Below are positions 34,684-42,936 of a stretch of DNA of 44,674 nucleotides, piece by piece; positions within the stretch are counted from its first letter, which is position 1, and each line of letters opens with the position of its first letter. The stretch lies in contig CAMBMO010000019.1 of NCBI GenBank assembly GCA_945868805.1, positions 1-44,674 of the forward strand, read 5' to 3'. The notes beneath the pieces are model-generated. The model had not been told where the DNA came from. It searched no databases and saw only the letters and a program-made list of their open reading frames with translations. A program made the position numbers and the translations under genes. This DNA is from Singulisphaera sp. GP187 (GTDB lineage Bacteria; Planctomycetota; Phycisphaerae; Phycisphaerales; SM1A02).

Positions 34684-35637
34684 TTAGCGCTTCGGGTCCG
34701 TGGGATTCGGCTGTGTACTGCCGCTGCCAGTCGCAGGATCGCTGACGATCTTCAGAAGTTCGACATCGAAGATGAGCGTCGCCTTCGCTGGAATCACCGG
34801 AGGGCGTCCACTTGGTCCGTACGCAAGTTCGTATGGAATAATGAGCTTGCGCTTTCCGCCCACCTTCATCGATCCGACTCCTTCGGTCCATCCCTTGATC
34901 ACATTCGAGAGCGGGAACGACGCGGGCGCTCCACGATCGACCGATGAATCAAACTTGGTGCCATCGACGAGATATCCCGTGTAATGGACTTCGACGACCG
35001 CGCCGGGGCCAGATGGCGCTGGACCTGTCCCCTCGACAAGCTCGATGTACTTCAATCCACTCGGCGCAACGACTTCCGTGCCATCGGCGTCGACCCCGGG
35101 TAACTGTCCGCGAGCCGTATCGGAAACGATCGTGCCATCTATCCCATTCACGACAACGGTGTGGATCTTCCCACCGAAGAAGAGCACAACCACGTATGAC
35201 GGTGGTGTCGCACCAAAATCTCCGACGACACTTTGCGCCGTGCCATCGACTTTCGCGACTGCTCTGGCAATCGCATCGATTGGCGACACCTTGATACTCG
35301 TGACTGCACCCGTGGCGCCGTTGACGAGTACGCGTTGTGGCACGCCGGCCACTGCGCAAATGACTTCGTATGTGACCTTGTCGCCATTAAGTGTGGCTGC
35401 TGCAGAGACGATCGTTCCGCCTGATGCACTTGCTGCGAGTTCCATTGCCTTGGTCAGGCTCACCGGGGCGGCGGAGAGCTTCTGCGCCGCATCGGATGGG
35501 TCGGGTGGAACTGTTTCGTAATCGGCAGGAGCGGATTGTGCGGACGCGGTGTTCATTGGAACTCCCATCGGCAGCAGTGCGGCCGTGATGGTGGTGATGG
35601 CGGTGATCGAGAGCGCAGGTACGAATGTCAGTTTCAT
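34684..35637 (-). CDS. Exported PepSY-PepSY-FKBP peptidyl-prolyl isomerase
   Basis: 317 aa, exported. The ATG at 35637-35635 has an AGAGG site about 6 nt upstream and gives the signal peptide [20 protein letters not shown] with cleavage near TASA/Q. Residues about 60-115 form a PepSY-like unit ([20 protein letters not shown], then [20 protein letters not shown] and TGAVTSIK). A second follows at 118-170 ([37 protein letters not shown]). Residues about 195-300 are a complete FKBP domain: [64 protein letters not shown] and [15 protein letters not shown]. FKBPs catalyse cis-trans isomerisation at Pro; PepSY domains are thought to inhibit peptidases or bind ligands. It lies 70 bp downstream of rpiB on the same strand. 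Confidence 0.9.
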   Translation of the reverse strand: MKLTFVPALSITAITTITAALLPMGVPMNTASAQSAPADYETVPPDPSDAAQKLSAAPVSLTKAMELAASASGGTIVSAAATLNGDKVTYEVICAVAGVPQRVLVNGATGAVTSIKVSPIDAIARAVAKVDGTAQSVVGDFGATPPSYVVVLFFGGKIHTVVVNGIDGTIVSDTARGQLPGVDADGTEVVAPSGLKYIELVEGTGPAPSGPGAVVEVHYTGYLVDGTKFDSSVDRGAPASFPLSNVIKGWTEGVGSMKVGGKRKLIIPYELAYGPSGRPPVIPAKATLIFDVELLKIVSDPATGSGSTQPNPTDPKR

Positions 35638-35707
35638 GATGGACCTCTGAGATTGAGTGTTTCGAACGCGGGGCGGAGAGACTACTCGATCGCGCCTCGG
35701 TCGCGTC

Positions 35708-36166
35708 TCATCCGCGTCGGCTGTACTTCGCCTCGATCGCATTGACCTTGGCGAGTCGGCGGGCGTGGCGTTCTTCATTGGTGTACTTCGCGTCGAGATA
35801 TGCCCGCACCATGTCCTGTGCGAGAGCACCACCAACGATTCGCCCGCCAAGAACCAGGACATTCATGGCATCATGCTCGACTCCCTGATGGGACGAGTAA
35901 TAGTCCTCGCAATTCCCCGCGCGAATTCCCGGGATCTTGTTTGCGGCGACGCTCGCGCCGATGCCCGATCCGCAGAGGAGAATCCCGCGCTCGGCTCGAC
36001 CCGAGAGAATCTCCGCTGCTATTTTCTCCGCAAAATCGGGATAGTCGCATGATGCGAGCGAATCCGTTCCGAGATCCACAACGGTGTGTCCAAGACCACG
36101 AACGAACGCGCCCAATTCCTGCTTGAGCGTGAATCCCGCATGATCCGACGCGAGTGCGACGATCAC
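35708..36166 (-). CDS. rpiB: Ribose-5-phosphate isomerase B
   Basis: Interconverts ribose 5-phosphate and ribulose 5-phosphate (a LacA/RpiB fold enzyme; allose 6-phosphate is an alternative substrate in some members). 152 aa. Motifs are [16 protein letters not shown] at the N-terminus, the catalytic Cys in [20 protein letters not shown], and [20 protein letters not shown]. The GTG at 36166-36164 overlaps the transketolase TGA (GTGA), so the two pentose-phosphate enzymes are translationally coupled. The usual length is about 145-155. Confidence 0.95.
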   Translation of the reverse strand: MIVALASDHAGFTLKQELGAFVRGLGHTVVDLGTDSLASCDYPDFAEKIAAEILSGRAERGILLCGSGIGASVAANKIPGIRAGNCEDYYSSHQGVEHDAMNVLVLGGRIVGGALAQDMVRAYLDAKYTNEERHARRLAKVNAIEAKYSRRG

Positions 36167-38328
36167 TTGCCTTCGCTCGCCTTCGCTCGCGCAGATTGCA
36201 CTCGAGCCAGCACCGCACGTGCGCGATCTGCGACCGCGCTCGGCTCAAAGCCAAATTTCTTCATCAACACATTGATGGGCGCGGATGCGCCGAAGGTCGT
36301 CATCCCAATCGCTTCGCCATCAAGCCCAACATATCGATCCCATCCAAATGTAGAGAGAGCCTCAACCGAGACTCGTGCGCGCACGGACGGCGGAAGAATC
36401 GAATCTCGATACGCCTGATCTTGCCGATTGAACAATTCGCAGCATGGCATGCTGACGGTTCGCACCTTGATTCCTTCCTTCGCGAGAATCTCGTGGACGG
36501 ACATGCACAGCTGGACTTCGCTCCCCGTACCGATGAGAATGAGATCTGGGTTGCCACCTTCGGCGTCAGCGACGACATACGCGCCGCGCGCGACACCACT
36601 CGCCGCACCGAACTTCGTTCGATCGATTGTCGGCAGGTCCTGCCTCGAGAGTGCCATCACCACGACTTGATGCTTCATCGGCATGACGGTCCGCCAGCAC
36701 TCCGTCACTTCGTTCGCGTCCGCGGGACGGAAGACGAGCACCTGTGGCGTCGCACGCAATGCCGCGATTTGCTCGATCGGCTGATGGGTCGGACCGTCCT
36801 CGCCGAGTCCGATCGAATCGTGAGTGAAAATGTAGATCACCGGCAGATCCATGATCGCCGAAAGGCGAATCGATCCCTTCATGTAGTCGCTGAAGATCAA
36901 GAAACCTGCACCGAACGCGCGCAGTTTGCTCAGGGTCAGGCCATTGCACACCGCGCCCATCGCGTGCTCGCGAATTCCAAAGTGCAGATTGCGTCCGCCA
37001 TAGGACTCTGCTTGGAACGAACCGGTCCCGTCGAATGTCATAAGCGTCTTCGTACTCGGCGCGAGATCGGCGGATCCTCCAATCATCCACGGCACACGCT
37101 TCGCGACTGCGTTGAGCACCTTGCCACCCGAGATGCGCGTCGCCATCCCCTTTGCGTCCGTCGGAAAGACTGGCAAGTCCGCCGCCCAATCGTCGGGCAA
37201 CTTGCGCGTTTCCATCTGGCTGATTTCTTTCGCCTCTTTCGGAAACGCCTTGGAGTACGCGTCGAACTTTGCGTTCCACTCCTTCGTCAATGTCGCGCCG
37301 CGCGCTCCGATGCCAGCCTGAAAGTGATCCATGACGCCATCGGGAACGAAGAACTTCGGATCCTCGGGCCATCGATAAAACTTCTTCGTCCCGCGGATTT
37401 CTTCTTCGCCGAGCGGTTCGCCGTGCGCCGCGCTGGTGTTTTCCTTTGTCGGAGCGCCCCATCCGATTCGACTGTCGACGATGATCAGTGTGGGTCGATC
37501 GGTCGTCGCAACCGCCGCGTGATACGCGCGTCGTAGCGCATCGAGGTCATTCGCATCTGAAACGCGAAGAACATTCCATCCGTATCCGAGATATCGCGTG
37601 CCCGCATCGTCGTTATAAGCGAGATCAGTGTGACCCTCGATCGTGATGCGATTGTTGTCGTAGATCCAGCAGAGGTTTGAGAGTTTCAGATGCCCAGCAA
37701 GACTCGCGGCCTCCCCAGAAATTCCTTCCATCATGCAACCATCGCCACAGATCGACCAGACTCGATAATCGAAGAGGTCGAACCCAGGACGGTTGTAGCG
37801 TGCACCGAGCCAGCGCTCTGCCATCGCCATTCCGACACTCGTCGCGAGCCCCTGCCCGAGCGGACCAGTTGTCGTTTCGATTCCGCTGGTCCAGTGATAT
37901 TCAGGATGCCCCGGACAACGCGTATCAAGCTGTCGAAATCCCTTGATGTCGTCAAGCGTCACGCTGACTTTGCCGGTCGGCTGATAGTCCGCTGTGACCG
38001 CCTGCGTCTTCGTCAGGTGCAAGAGCGAATACAGGAGCATTGATGCGTGGCCGTTGCTCAGCACGAATCGATCGCGCGATGGGCAAAGTGGATTCGCCGG
38101 ATCAAATCGCAAGAACTCCTGCCAGAGCGAATATGCCACAGGCGCCAGTGCCATCGGCGTCCCGGGATGCCCCGACTTCGCAGCCTGAACGCCATCCATC
38201 GCGAGCGTCCGAATCGTATTGATGCAGAGCGCGTCAATTTCGGGGATATCTCCAGGCACGCCACTGATTGGAAACGGAGTCGTCGAAGTTGCGCGGCTCG
38301 ATGTCGGTGGGGTTGTCAGCGAAGACAT
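36163..38328 (-). CDS. tkt: Transketolase
   Basis: TPP-dependent transfer of two-carbon units in the pentose-phosphate pathway. 721 aa, slightly long because of an N-terminal Ser/Thr/Pro stretch (MSSLTTPPTSSRATSTTPFP). The ATG at 38328-38326 has GGAGAAG 4 nt upstream. Conserved parts: KSGHPGTPMALAPVAYSLWQ, LSNGHASMLLYSLLHLT, the TPP/metal motif GDGCMMEGISGEAASLAGHL with YDNNRITIEGHTDLAYNDDA, FGIREHAMGAVCNGLTL, FSDYMKGSIRLSA and THDSIGLGEDGPTHQPIEQI. The last part (GFEPSAVADRARAVLARVQS) is normal. First gene of a tkt-rpiB unit. It is divergent from the exported protein gene at 38385 with 56 bp between starts. Confidence 0.96.
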   Translation of the reverse strand: MSSLTTPPTSSRATSTTPFPISGVPGDIPEIDALCINTIRTLAMDGVQAAKSGHPGTPMALAPVAYSLWQEFLRFDPANPLCPSRDRFVLSNGHASMLLYSLLHLTKTQAVTADYQPTGKVSVTLDDIKGFRQLDTRCPGHPEYHWTSGIETTTGPLGQGLATSVGMAMAERWLGARYNRPGFDLFDYRVWSICGDGCMMEGISGEAASLAGHLKLSNLCWIYDNNRITIEGHTDLAYNDDAGTRYLGYGWNVLRVSDANDLDALRRAYHAAVATTDRPTLIIVDSRIGWGAPTKENTSAAHGEPLGEEEIRGTKKFYRWPEDPKFFVPDGVMDHFQAGIGARGATLTKEWNAKFDAYSKAFPKEAKEISQMETRKLPDDWAADLPVFPTDAKGMATRISGGKVLNAVAKRVPWMIGGSADLAPSTKTLMTFDGTGSFQAESYGGRNLHFGIREHAMGAVCNGLTLSKLRAFGAGFLIFSDYMKGSIRLSAIMDLPVIYIFTHDSIGLGEDGPTHQPIEQIAALRATPQVLVFRPADANEVTECWRTVMPMKHQVVVMALSRQDLPTIDRTKFGAASGVARGAYVVADAEGGNPDLILIGTGSEVQLCMSVHEILAKEGIKVRTVSMPCCELFNRQDQAYRDSILPPSVRARVSVEALSTFGWDRYVGLDGEAIGMTTFGASAPINVLMKKFGFEPSAVADRARAVLARVQSARAKASEGK

Positions 38329-38384
38329 GTGCTTCTCCAGTATGCAGTGGCGGAATGGGGGTGAGTGAGCATACCCTTGCAACC

Positions 38385-39002
38385 ATGAAGACTGCACCAA
38401 TGACAACCATCGCGCAGGCACTTCTCGTTTCGATCGCGAGCGCGACGATCACGCTTGGGGCTCGTGCACAAGAGACCACCACTTCATTCGATGGACCGCC
38501 GAAACAGATTGACGAAAACGCGACTCCAGAGGGAATCGGTTTCAATCAGCAGGGTGGGGAACTCAGTTCCATCGCGCTTGAGCAAGCGGCGATCGGGAAT
38601 CCGACCGTCCACTATCACTATTACGACGCGCCTCCATCCAACTCGAGGACCGCAAACGCGCAGCCATCGGCATCGGACGCGCTCCCTGCCGACGCGGCAC
38701 CATCGACCGAGCCGGGGTACGCACCAAACACGATGGTCACGCCGATCACGAATTCGATGAATACTTCCTGGCATCTCTACAAAGGGAACATCGGCGGAAT
38801 CAGCCCCTCCCCGACTGGTCAAGCCCTCGCGACGAATGCTGGCGGAAACTCTCGCGGCGGGAGCACAAACTTCTATATCCCCAACGGAACGACTGGCTAT
38901 ACCCCCTCAATCGACAATGTTGCATATGGGAGTGGCGCATTTGTCGGCAACTGGGACCCGTACGCCGCCAACGGGACTGGATCGGTGCAGGGATTCGACT
39001 GA
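38385..39002 (+). CDS. Exported hypothetical protein, Ser/Asn/Gly-rich
   Basis: 205 aa. MKTAPMTTIAQALLVSIASA, then TITLGARAQE, is a signal peptide cut near ARA/Q; Met6 (38400) is another possible start. The mature chain is low in Cys, rich in Asn, Gly, Ser and Thr (GNPTVHYHYYDAPPSNSRTA, SPTGQALATNAGGNSRGGST) and Tyr near the end (FYIPNGTTGYTPSIDNVAYG). No family recognised; such composition suits an extracellular or envelope structural protein. It is followed by a strong bidirectional terminator. Confidence 0.72.
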   Translation: MKTAPMTTIAQALLVSIASATITLGARAQETTTSFDGPPKQIDENATPEGIGFNQQGGELSSIALEQAAIGNPTVHYHYYDAPPSNSRTANAQPSASDALPADAAPSTEPGYAPNTMVTPITNSMNTSWHLYKGNIGGISPSPTGQALATNAGGNSRGGSTNFYIPNGTTGYTPSIDNVAYGSGAFVGNWDPYAANGTGSVQGFD

Positions 39003-39071
39003 CGATTCGACTGACGATTCTGATAGGAGCTCGAAGTCGAATCGCGCTCGACTCGCAAAGGAAAAAGGAAA

Positions 39072-39114
39072 GGCGCTCGGAAGATCACCCCACGAAGGGA
39101 TCTGCCCGAGCGCC
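39072..39114. terminator. Bidirectional intrinsic terminator
   Basis: Outer stem GGCGCTCGG (39072-39080) pairs with CCGAGCGCC (39106-39114); inner bases AGAT/ATCT and CCC/GGG extend it. The plus strand continues GATTTCATTTTC. The minus strand continues TTTCCTTTTTCCTTT. It lies between the convergent genes ending at 39002 and 39225 and can serve both. The rest of 39003-39224 shows no gene. Confidence 0.8.
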
Positions 39115-39224
39115 CGATTTCATTTTCAACCTAATCCCACTTCACGTGATTGCAAGCAAACCTCGCGTTTTCTAGAAGAGTTCGTTGCGATTTCCCGACG
39201 CGGGATCGATCGACTTCGAATCCT

Positions 39225-40106
39225 CTACACCGTGCAGAGTCGGACGGCCTCGGCGAGCGATTTCATCGGATCGCGCTGTGGGATGAACTCTTGCGCGAAG
39301 TAGTCGCGGTAGCCCATCTCCTTCAACGCACGGCAAATCGCGGGATAGTTCAATTCCTGCGTGTGGTCGATCTCGGCACGGCCAGGGACACCCCCCGCGT
39401 GATAGTGGGCGATCGCCCATTGGTTCTCACCAATCGTGCGAATCACGTCGCCCTCCATCACTTGCATGTGATAGATGTCGTAGAGCAGGCGGAAGCGGTC
39501 GCTCTCCGTGCGCTTGACGAGTTCTGCTCCCCAAGCGGTGTGATCGCACTGGTAATCCTTGTGATCAATCTTGCTATTGAGGAGTTCCATGATGACCGTG
39601 ACACCAAGCGACTCCGCCATGGGCATGATGCGCTTCAGGCCGATCGCACAGTTTTTCAATCCGTCCGCATCTGAAAGTCCAGCACGATTCCCAGAAAAGA
39701 CGATCATGTTTGGGATGCCAGCCGCCTTGATCTTTGGGAGTAACTCCTCGGAGCGTTTGACGATGGCGTCGTGATTCTCAATTCGATTGAACCCAGAAGC
39801 AATCGTCGTCGGACCATTCGCGACTGCGCATGTCAGTCCGTTCGCCTGAACGATCTTCCACTGCTCTTCATTCAGCAACTCGATTGACTCGATGCCCATC
39901 GCCTTCGCTTGGCGGGTCAAGTCGGTCAGGTCCATCGACGAGTAGCACCACTGGCAGACCGAGTGGTGGAATGCACTTCCGGCAACCTTGGGATCTGGCG
40001 TCGCCGATTGTTCTGCAACTGCGCTTTGGCGCAACGGAACTGTCGCGATCGCTGCGATCCCCACAGGCACGGTCTGGATGAAAGTTCTGCGGTCGATGGA
40101 ACCCAT
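39225..40106 (-). CDS. Tat-exported hydroxypyruvate isomerase-like TIM-barrel protein
   Basis: 293 aa, AP-endonuclease-2-type sugar isomerase/epimerase family. The ATG at 40106-40104 gives MGSIDRRTFIQTVPVGIAAI, a twin-arginine signal (DRRTF) and hydrophobic stretch; the longer open frame upstream only runs antisense to the dehydrogenase gene. The mature protein matches hydroxypyruvate isomerase (Hyi): SVCQWCYSSMDLTDLTRQAK, GIESIELLNEEQWKIV, VTVIMELLNSKIDHKDYQCD, FRLLYDIYHMQVMEGDVIRT, HYHAGGVPGRAEIDHTQELN and FAQEFIPQRDPMKSL. Glu, Asp, His and Glu metal ligands are in place. E. coli Hyi is cytosolic; Tat-exported relatives are numerous in Planctomycetota and their substrates are unknown. A carbohydrate epimerase role is the alternative. 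Confidence 0.9.
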   Translation of the reverse strand: MGSIDRRTFIQTVPVGIAAIATVPLRQSAVAEQSATPDPKVAGSAFHHSVCQWCYSSMDLTDLTRQAKAMGIESIELLNEEQWKIVQANGLTCAVANGPTTIASGFNRIENHDAIVKRSEELLPKIKAAGIPNMIVFSGNRAGLSDADGLKNCAIGLKRIMPMAESLGVTVIMELLNSKIDHKDYQCDHTAWGAELVKRTESDRFRLLYDIYHMQVMEGDVIRTIGENQWAIAHYHAGGVPGRAEIDHTQELNYPAICRALKEMGYRDYFAQEFIPQRDPMKSLAEAVRLCTV

Positions 40107-40160
40107 ATTGTCAGAGTATGTCTTTGCGTTGGTTGCGGACGGATGTATGTTGCAGGAATC

Positions 40161-42911
40161 ATGCGGAAGATCACCCTGCGTACGGCGATGTCGTTCATCG
40201 TTTCGGTCACGGTCGGATTGCTCCTGCCCTGCAACATCACGAGTGCAGTTCCCCCGTCGGGGTTCGTTTCCGATGCCATCGGGGGCACATGGAATGAAGT
40301 CGTCGGCGTAGCGAATCTGCCCGATGGTCGCCTCCTCGCGTGGGAGCGTGGCGGTCGGATTTACATGATGAGCGCGAGCGGCGTGCGACTCCCCAACCCC
40401 GTGCTGGATATCCACGCCGAAGTTGGCGGGTGGCGAGACTTCGGACTTCTCGGTTTCGCGGTCGATCCGCAATTCCCCGTGCGTCCATACATCTATCTGC
40501 TGTATGTCGTCGACAGGCATCACTTGCTTTACGCCGGTACGGGGTCGTACAACCCCAATACCGATGAGTACTACGCCGCGACGATTGGGCGGGTCGCCCG
40601 TTACGCGCTCGACCCTTCGACGAACTACTCCACTGCATTGATTGCATCCCGAACCATTCTGCTTGGCGAGTCCGCATCGACCGGTCTTCCGATCTGTCAC
40701 CAATCGCATTCGCTTGGATCGCTCCTCTTTGGTACAGACCAGACGCTTCTCGTCTCGATGGGAGACTCTGCTAGTTACAACCAGGTCGATCTCGGCGGGC
40801 AAGTTTCCGATGGCTACATCAACCAAGCGCTCGCCGACGGCATCATCAAGACGAAAGAAAATGTCGGCGCGTTTCGAGCTCAGTTGATCGATTCGCACTG
40901 CGGAAAGATTCTGAGAATCGATCCCGACAACGGCGATGGAATTCCTAGTAATCCGTTTTATGACGGGACCGCGCCGCGGGCGCCACGAAGTCGAGTTTGG
41001 GCGCTGGGGCTTCGCAATCCATATCGATGCACGATCTGGCCCGAGACTGGCAGTCACGATCCCGCAGACGCCAATCCCGGCGTGATCGCAGAGGGCGATG
41101 TCGGATGGGCGACTTGGGAAGAGCTCTCGATCATCGATGGTCCGGGCAAGAATCTCGGCTGGCCGATCTTTGAAGGAATCCATCATCAGTCGAGCTACTC
41201 CGTCGCGAATGTCGCCAATCAGGATGTGCCGAACCCCGACGCTGGCGGCACATGTACGCAGCCATACCTTTATTTTCGAGATCTACTTCGGCAAGAATCT
41301 CAATCGACCGCGCCACAGTTTCTGCGCCCATGCGCGGTCGCACAAGCTGAGGCTGCCGTCGCGACCAATGCTCCCGTCTTCTCGGTCGAGGCGGGATTTA
41401 CAGGGAGTGGATATCGAGATATCGGTTCGGGGAGTACGCCATTCATTGAATGGACAGTCACCGTTCCTGCCACGGGCGCTTACCAAATCGCGTTTCGGTA
41501 TGCCAACATCGGACCTGGTGATCGCCCGCAGTCCATCTTGGTCGATGGCGTTGTCGTGCAGTCATCGCTCTCGTTCCCATCGACCGATGTATGGAATTCA
41601 TGGCGCGTCTCCAGTACGGTGGCGGTGCAACTCACCGCAGGCACTCGAACGATTCGGATGCGTCCAATGCCAACGGGTGGACCCAACATCGACTGCATGT
41701 GGCTCTCGCAGGCGGGGAGTGTGCCAACGCTTCCTTCGACAATCCGCACATTCACACACACACGACCCGCAATCGATTGGCAACATGGAACGAACGCGCG
41801 AACGCCAGGATTCTCGGTCAATGGCTCGACGACGGCAATCACCGTCGGCGCAGCTGGAGGAGCGACTGGTGCGACCTTCGGTGGAAATTGCGCGATGGCG
41901 GGCCCGCAAGTTCACTTCGATTCGTGGCCATCCTCTTGGCATGGGAGGCAGTTCATCGCCGACTACGGAGGCGGTTGGATTCGATCGGTTCAATTCGACT
42001 CGAACAATCGAGTTGTCGATGTTGCGAATTTCGACGACGGCCTGACCAATCTTGTGGGTGTCTTTGCGGACACAATCAATGAAGCGGTCTATGCACCATG
42101 CTTCAGTAGCGGCCTCTTCAGGTACCGGTGGCTACCTGGTGGATCGCAAGTTCCCACCGCACGACTGACCGCAGCTCCGCAGTGGGGTCCGAGTCCCCTC
42201 TCGGTGCAGTTGAGCGCGACGACCTCGACCGATCCGGAGGGATCGGCACTCACCTATCGCTGGCAGTTCGGCGATGGCACTCCCGATGCGACGACCGCAA
42301 TCGTCATTCACACTTTCACTGCGCCGACATCCGCGCCCGCAGGTTTCACCGTCACGCTGACAGTGACTGACTTGGGCGGTGCGAGCGACCAGACGACAAT
42401 CATCGTCGGTCCCAACAACTCGCCGCCGGTGGTGGATATCACCAGCATTCAGAATGGGCAGCTCTTTTCCATCGAGCAGACGACAGTCTTTCCGCTCGTG
42501 GCGACCGTGACTGATGCTCAGCACTCTCCCGCTCAAATCACCTGCAAGTGGCTGACGACGCTCCATCACAACACGCATGATCATCCCGAGCCTGCCGATT
42601 CAAATTGCGCAACGCAAGCGACGATTTCGCCACTCGGATGCGGAAGCGAAAACTACTTCTATGAAGTTATCTTCACCGCAACCGATGCGTCTGGGCTCTC
42701 TGCATCCGAGCAGGTCTTTCTTTACCCCGACTGCAAAGGCACTCTGCAGTGCCCGAGCGATCTTGACCACAATCAGGTCGTCGATGGCGGGGATCTCTCA
42801 ATGATGCTGGCGAATTGGAACGGCGCGGGCGTCGGCGACATCAACTTCGACGGAACCGTCGATGGGATCGACTTGACCACGATGCTCGCCACGTGGGGCG
42901 CGTGTCTATAA
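40161..42911 (+). CDS. Secreted glucose/sorbosone dehydrogenase-like protein with CBM6-like, PKD and dockerin-like domains
   Basis: 916 aa, exported. The ATG at 40161 has AGGAA 3-4 nt upstream and gives the signal peptide MRKITLRTAMSFIVSVTVGL, LLPCNITSA. Domains in order: a GSDH-type beta-propeller at about 30-390 (WNEVVGVANLPDGRLLAWER, DFGLLGFAVDPQF, SLGSLLFGTDQTLLVSMGDS, GKILRIDPDNGDGIPSNPFY, VWALGLRNPYRCTIWP). A CBM6-like insert at about 410-515 follows (VEAGFTGSGYRDIGSGSTPF, GAYQIAFRYANIG, RTIRMRPMP), then the propeller end. A PKD domain comes next (LSATTSTDPEGSALTYRWQF, GDGTPD), an Ig-like part, and a C-terminal dockerin/EF-hand pair (SDLDHNQVVDGGDLSMMLAN and DINFDGTVDGIDLTTMLATW). It probably acts on sugars outside the cell with PQQ, or is a non-enzymatic binder. 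Confidence 0.9.
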   Translation: MRKITLRTAMSFIVSVTVGLLLPCNITSAVPPSGFVSDAIGGTWNEVVGVANLPDGRLLAWERGGRIYMMSASGVRLPNPVLDIHAEVGGWRDFGLLGFAVDPQFPVRPYIYLLYVVDRHHLLYAGTGSYNPNTDEYYAATIGRVARYALDPSTNYSTALIASRTILLGESASTGLPICHQSHSLGSLLFGTDQTLLVSMGDSASYNQVDLGGQVSDGYINQALADGIIKTKENVGAFRAQLIDSHCGKILRIDPDNGDGIPSNPFYDGTAPRAPRSRVWALGLRNPYRCTIWPETGSHDPADANPGVIAEGDVGWATWEELSIIDGPGKNLGWPIFEGIHHQSSYSVANVANQDVPNPDAGGTCTQPYLYFRDLLRQESQSTAPQFLRPCAVAQAEAAVATNAPVFSVEAGFTGSGYRDIGSGSTPFIEWTVTVPATGAYQIAFRYANIGPGDRPQSILVDGVVVQSSLSFPSTDVWNSWRVSSTVAVQLTAGTRTIRMRPMPTGGPNIDCMWLSQAGSVPTLPSTIRTFTHTRPAIDWQHGTNARTPGFSVNGSTTAITVGAAGGATGATFGGNCAMAGPQVHFDSWPSSWHGRQFIADYGGGWIRSVQFDSNNRVVDVANFDDGLTNLVGVFADTINEAVYAPCFSSGLFRYRWLPGGSQVPTARLTAAPQWGPSPLSVQLSATTSTDPEGSALTYRWQFGDGTPDATTAIVIHTFTAPTSAPAGFTVTLTVTDLGGASDQTTIIVGPNNSPPVVDITSIQNGQLFSIEQTTVFPLVATVTDAQHSPAQITCKWLTTLHHNTHDHPEPADSNCATQATISPLGCGSENYFYEVIFTATDASGLSASEQVFLYPDCKGTLQCPSDLDHNQVVDGGDLSMMLANWNGAGVGDINFDGTVDGIDLTTMLATWGACL

Positions 42912-42936
42912 AGAACGTGGGATCCTCACCGTCCTG

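Noticed and set aside
36154-37536. 460-codon plus-strand open frame
   Set aside because: Complete antisense shadow of transketolase, caused by codon bias; the sense protein has all family motifs.
40107-41186. N-terminal extension of the hydroxypyruvate isomerase-like frame
   Set aside because: Antisense to the GSDH-like gene; the Tat signal at 40106 marks the true start.
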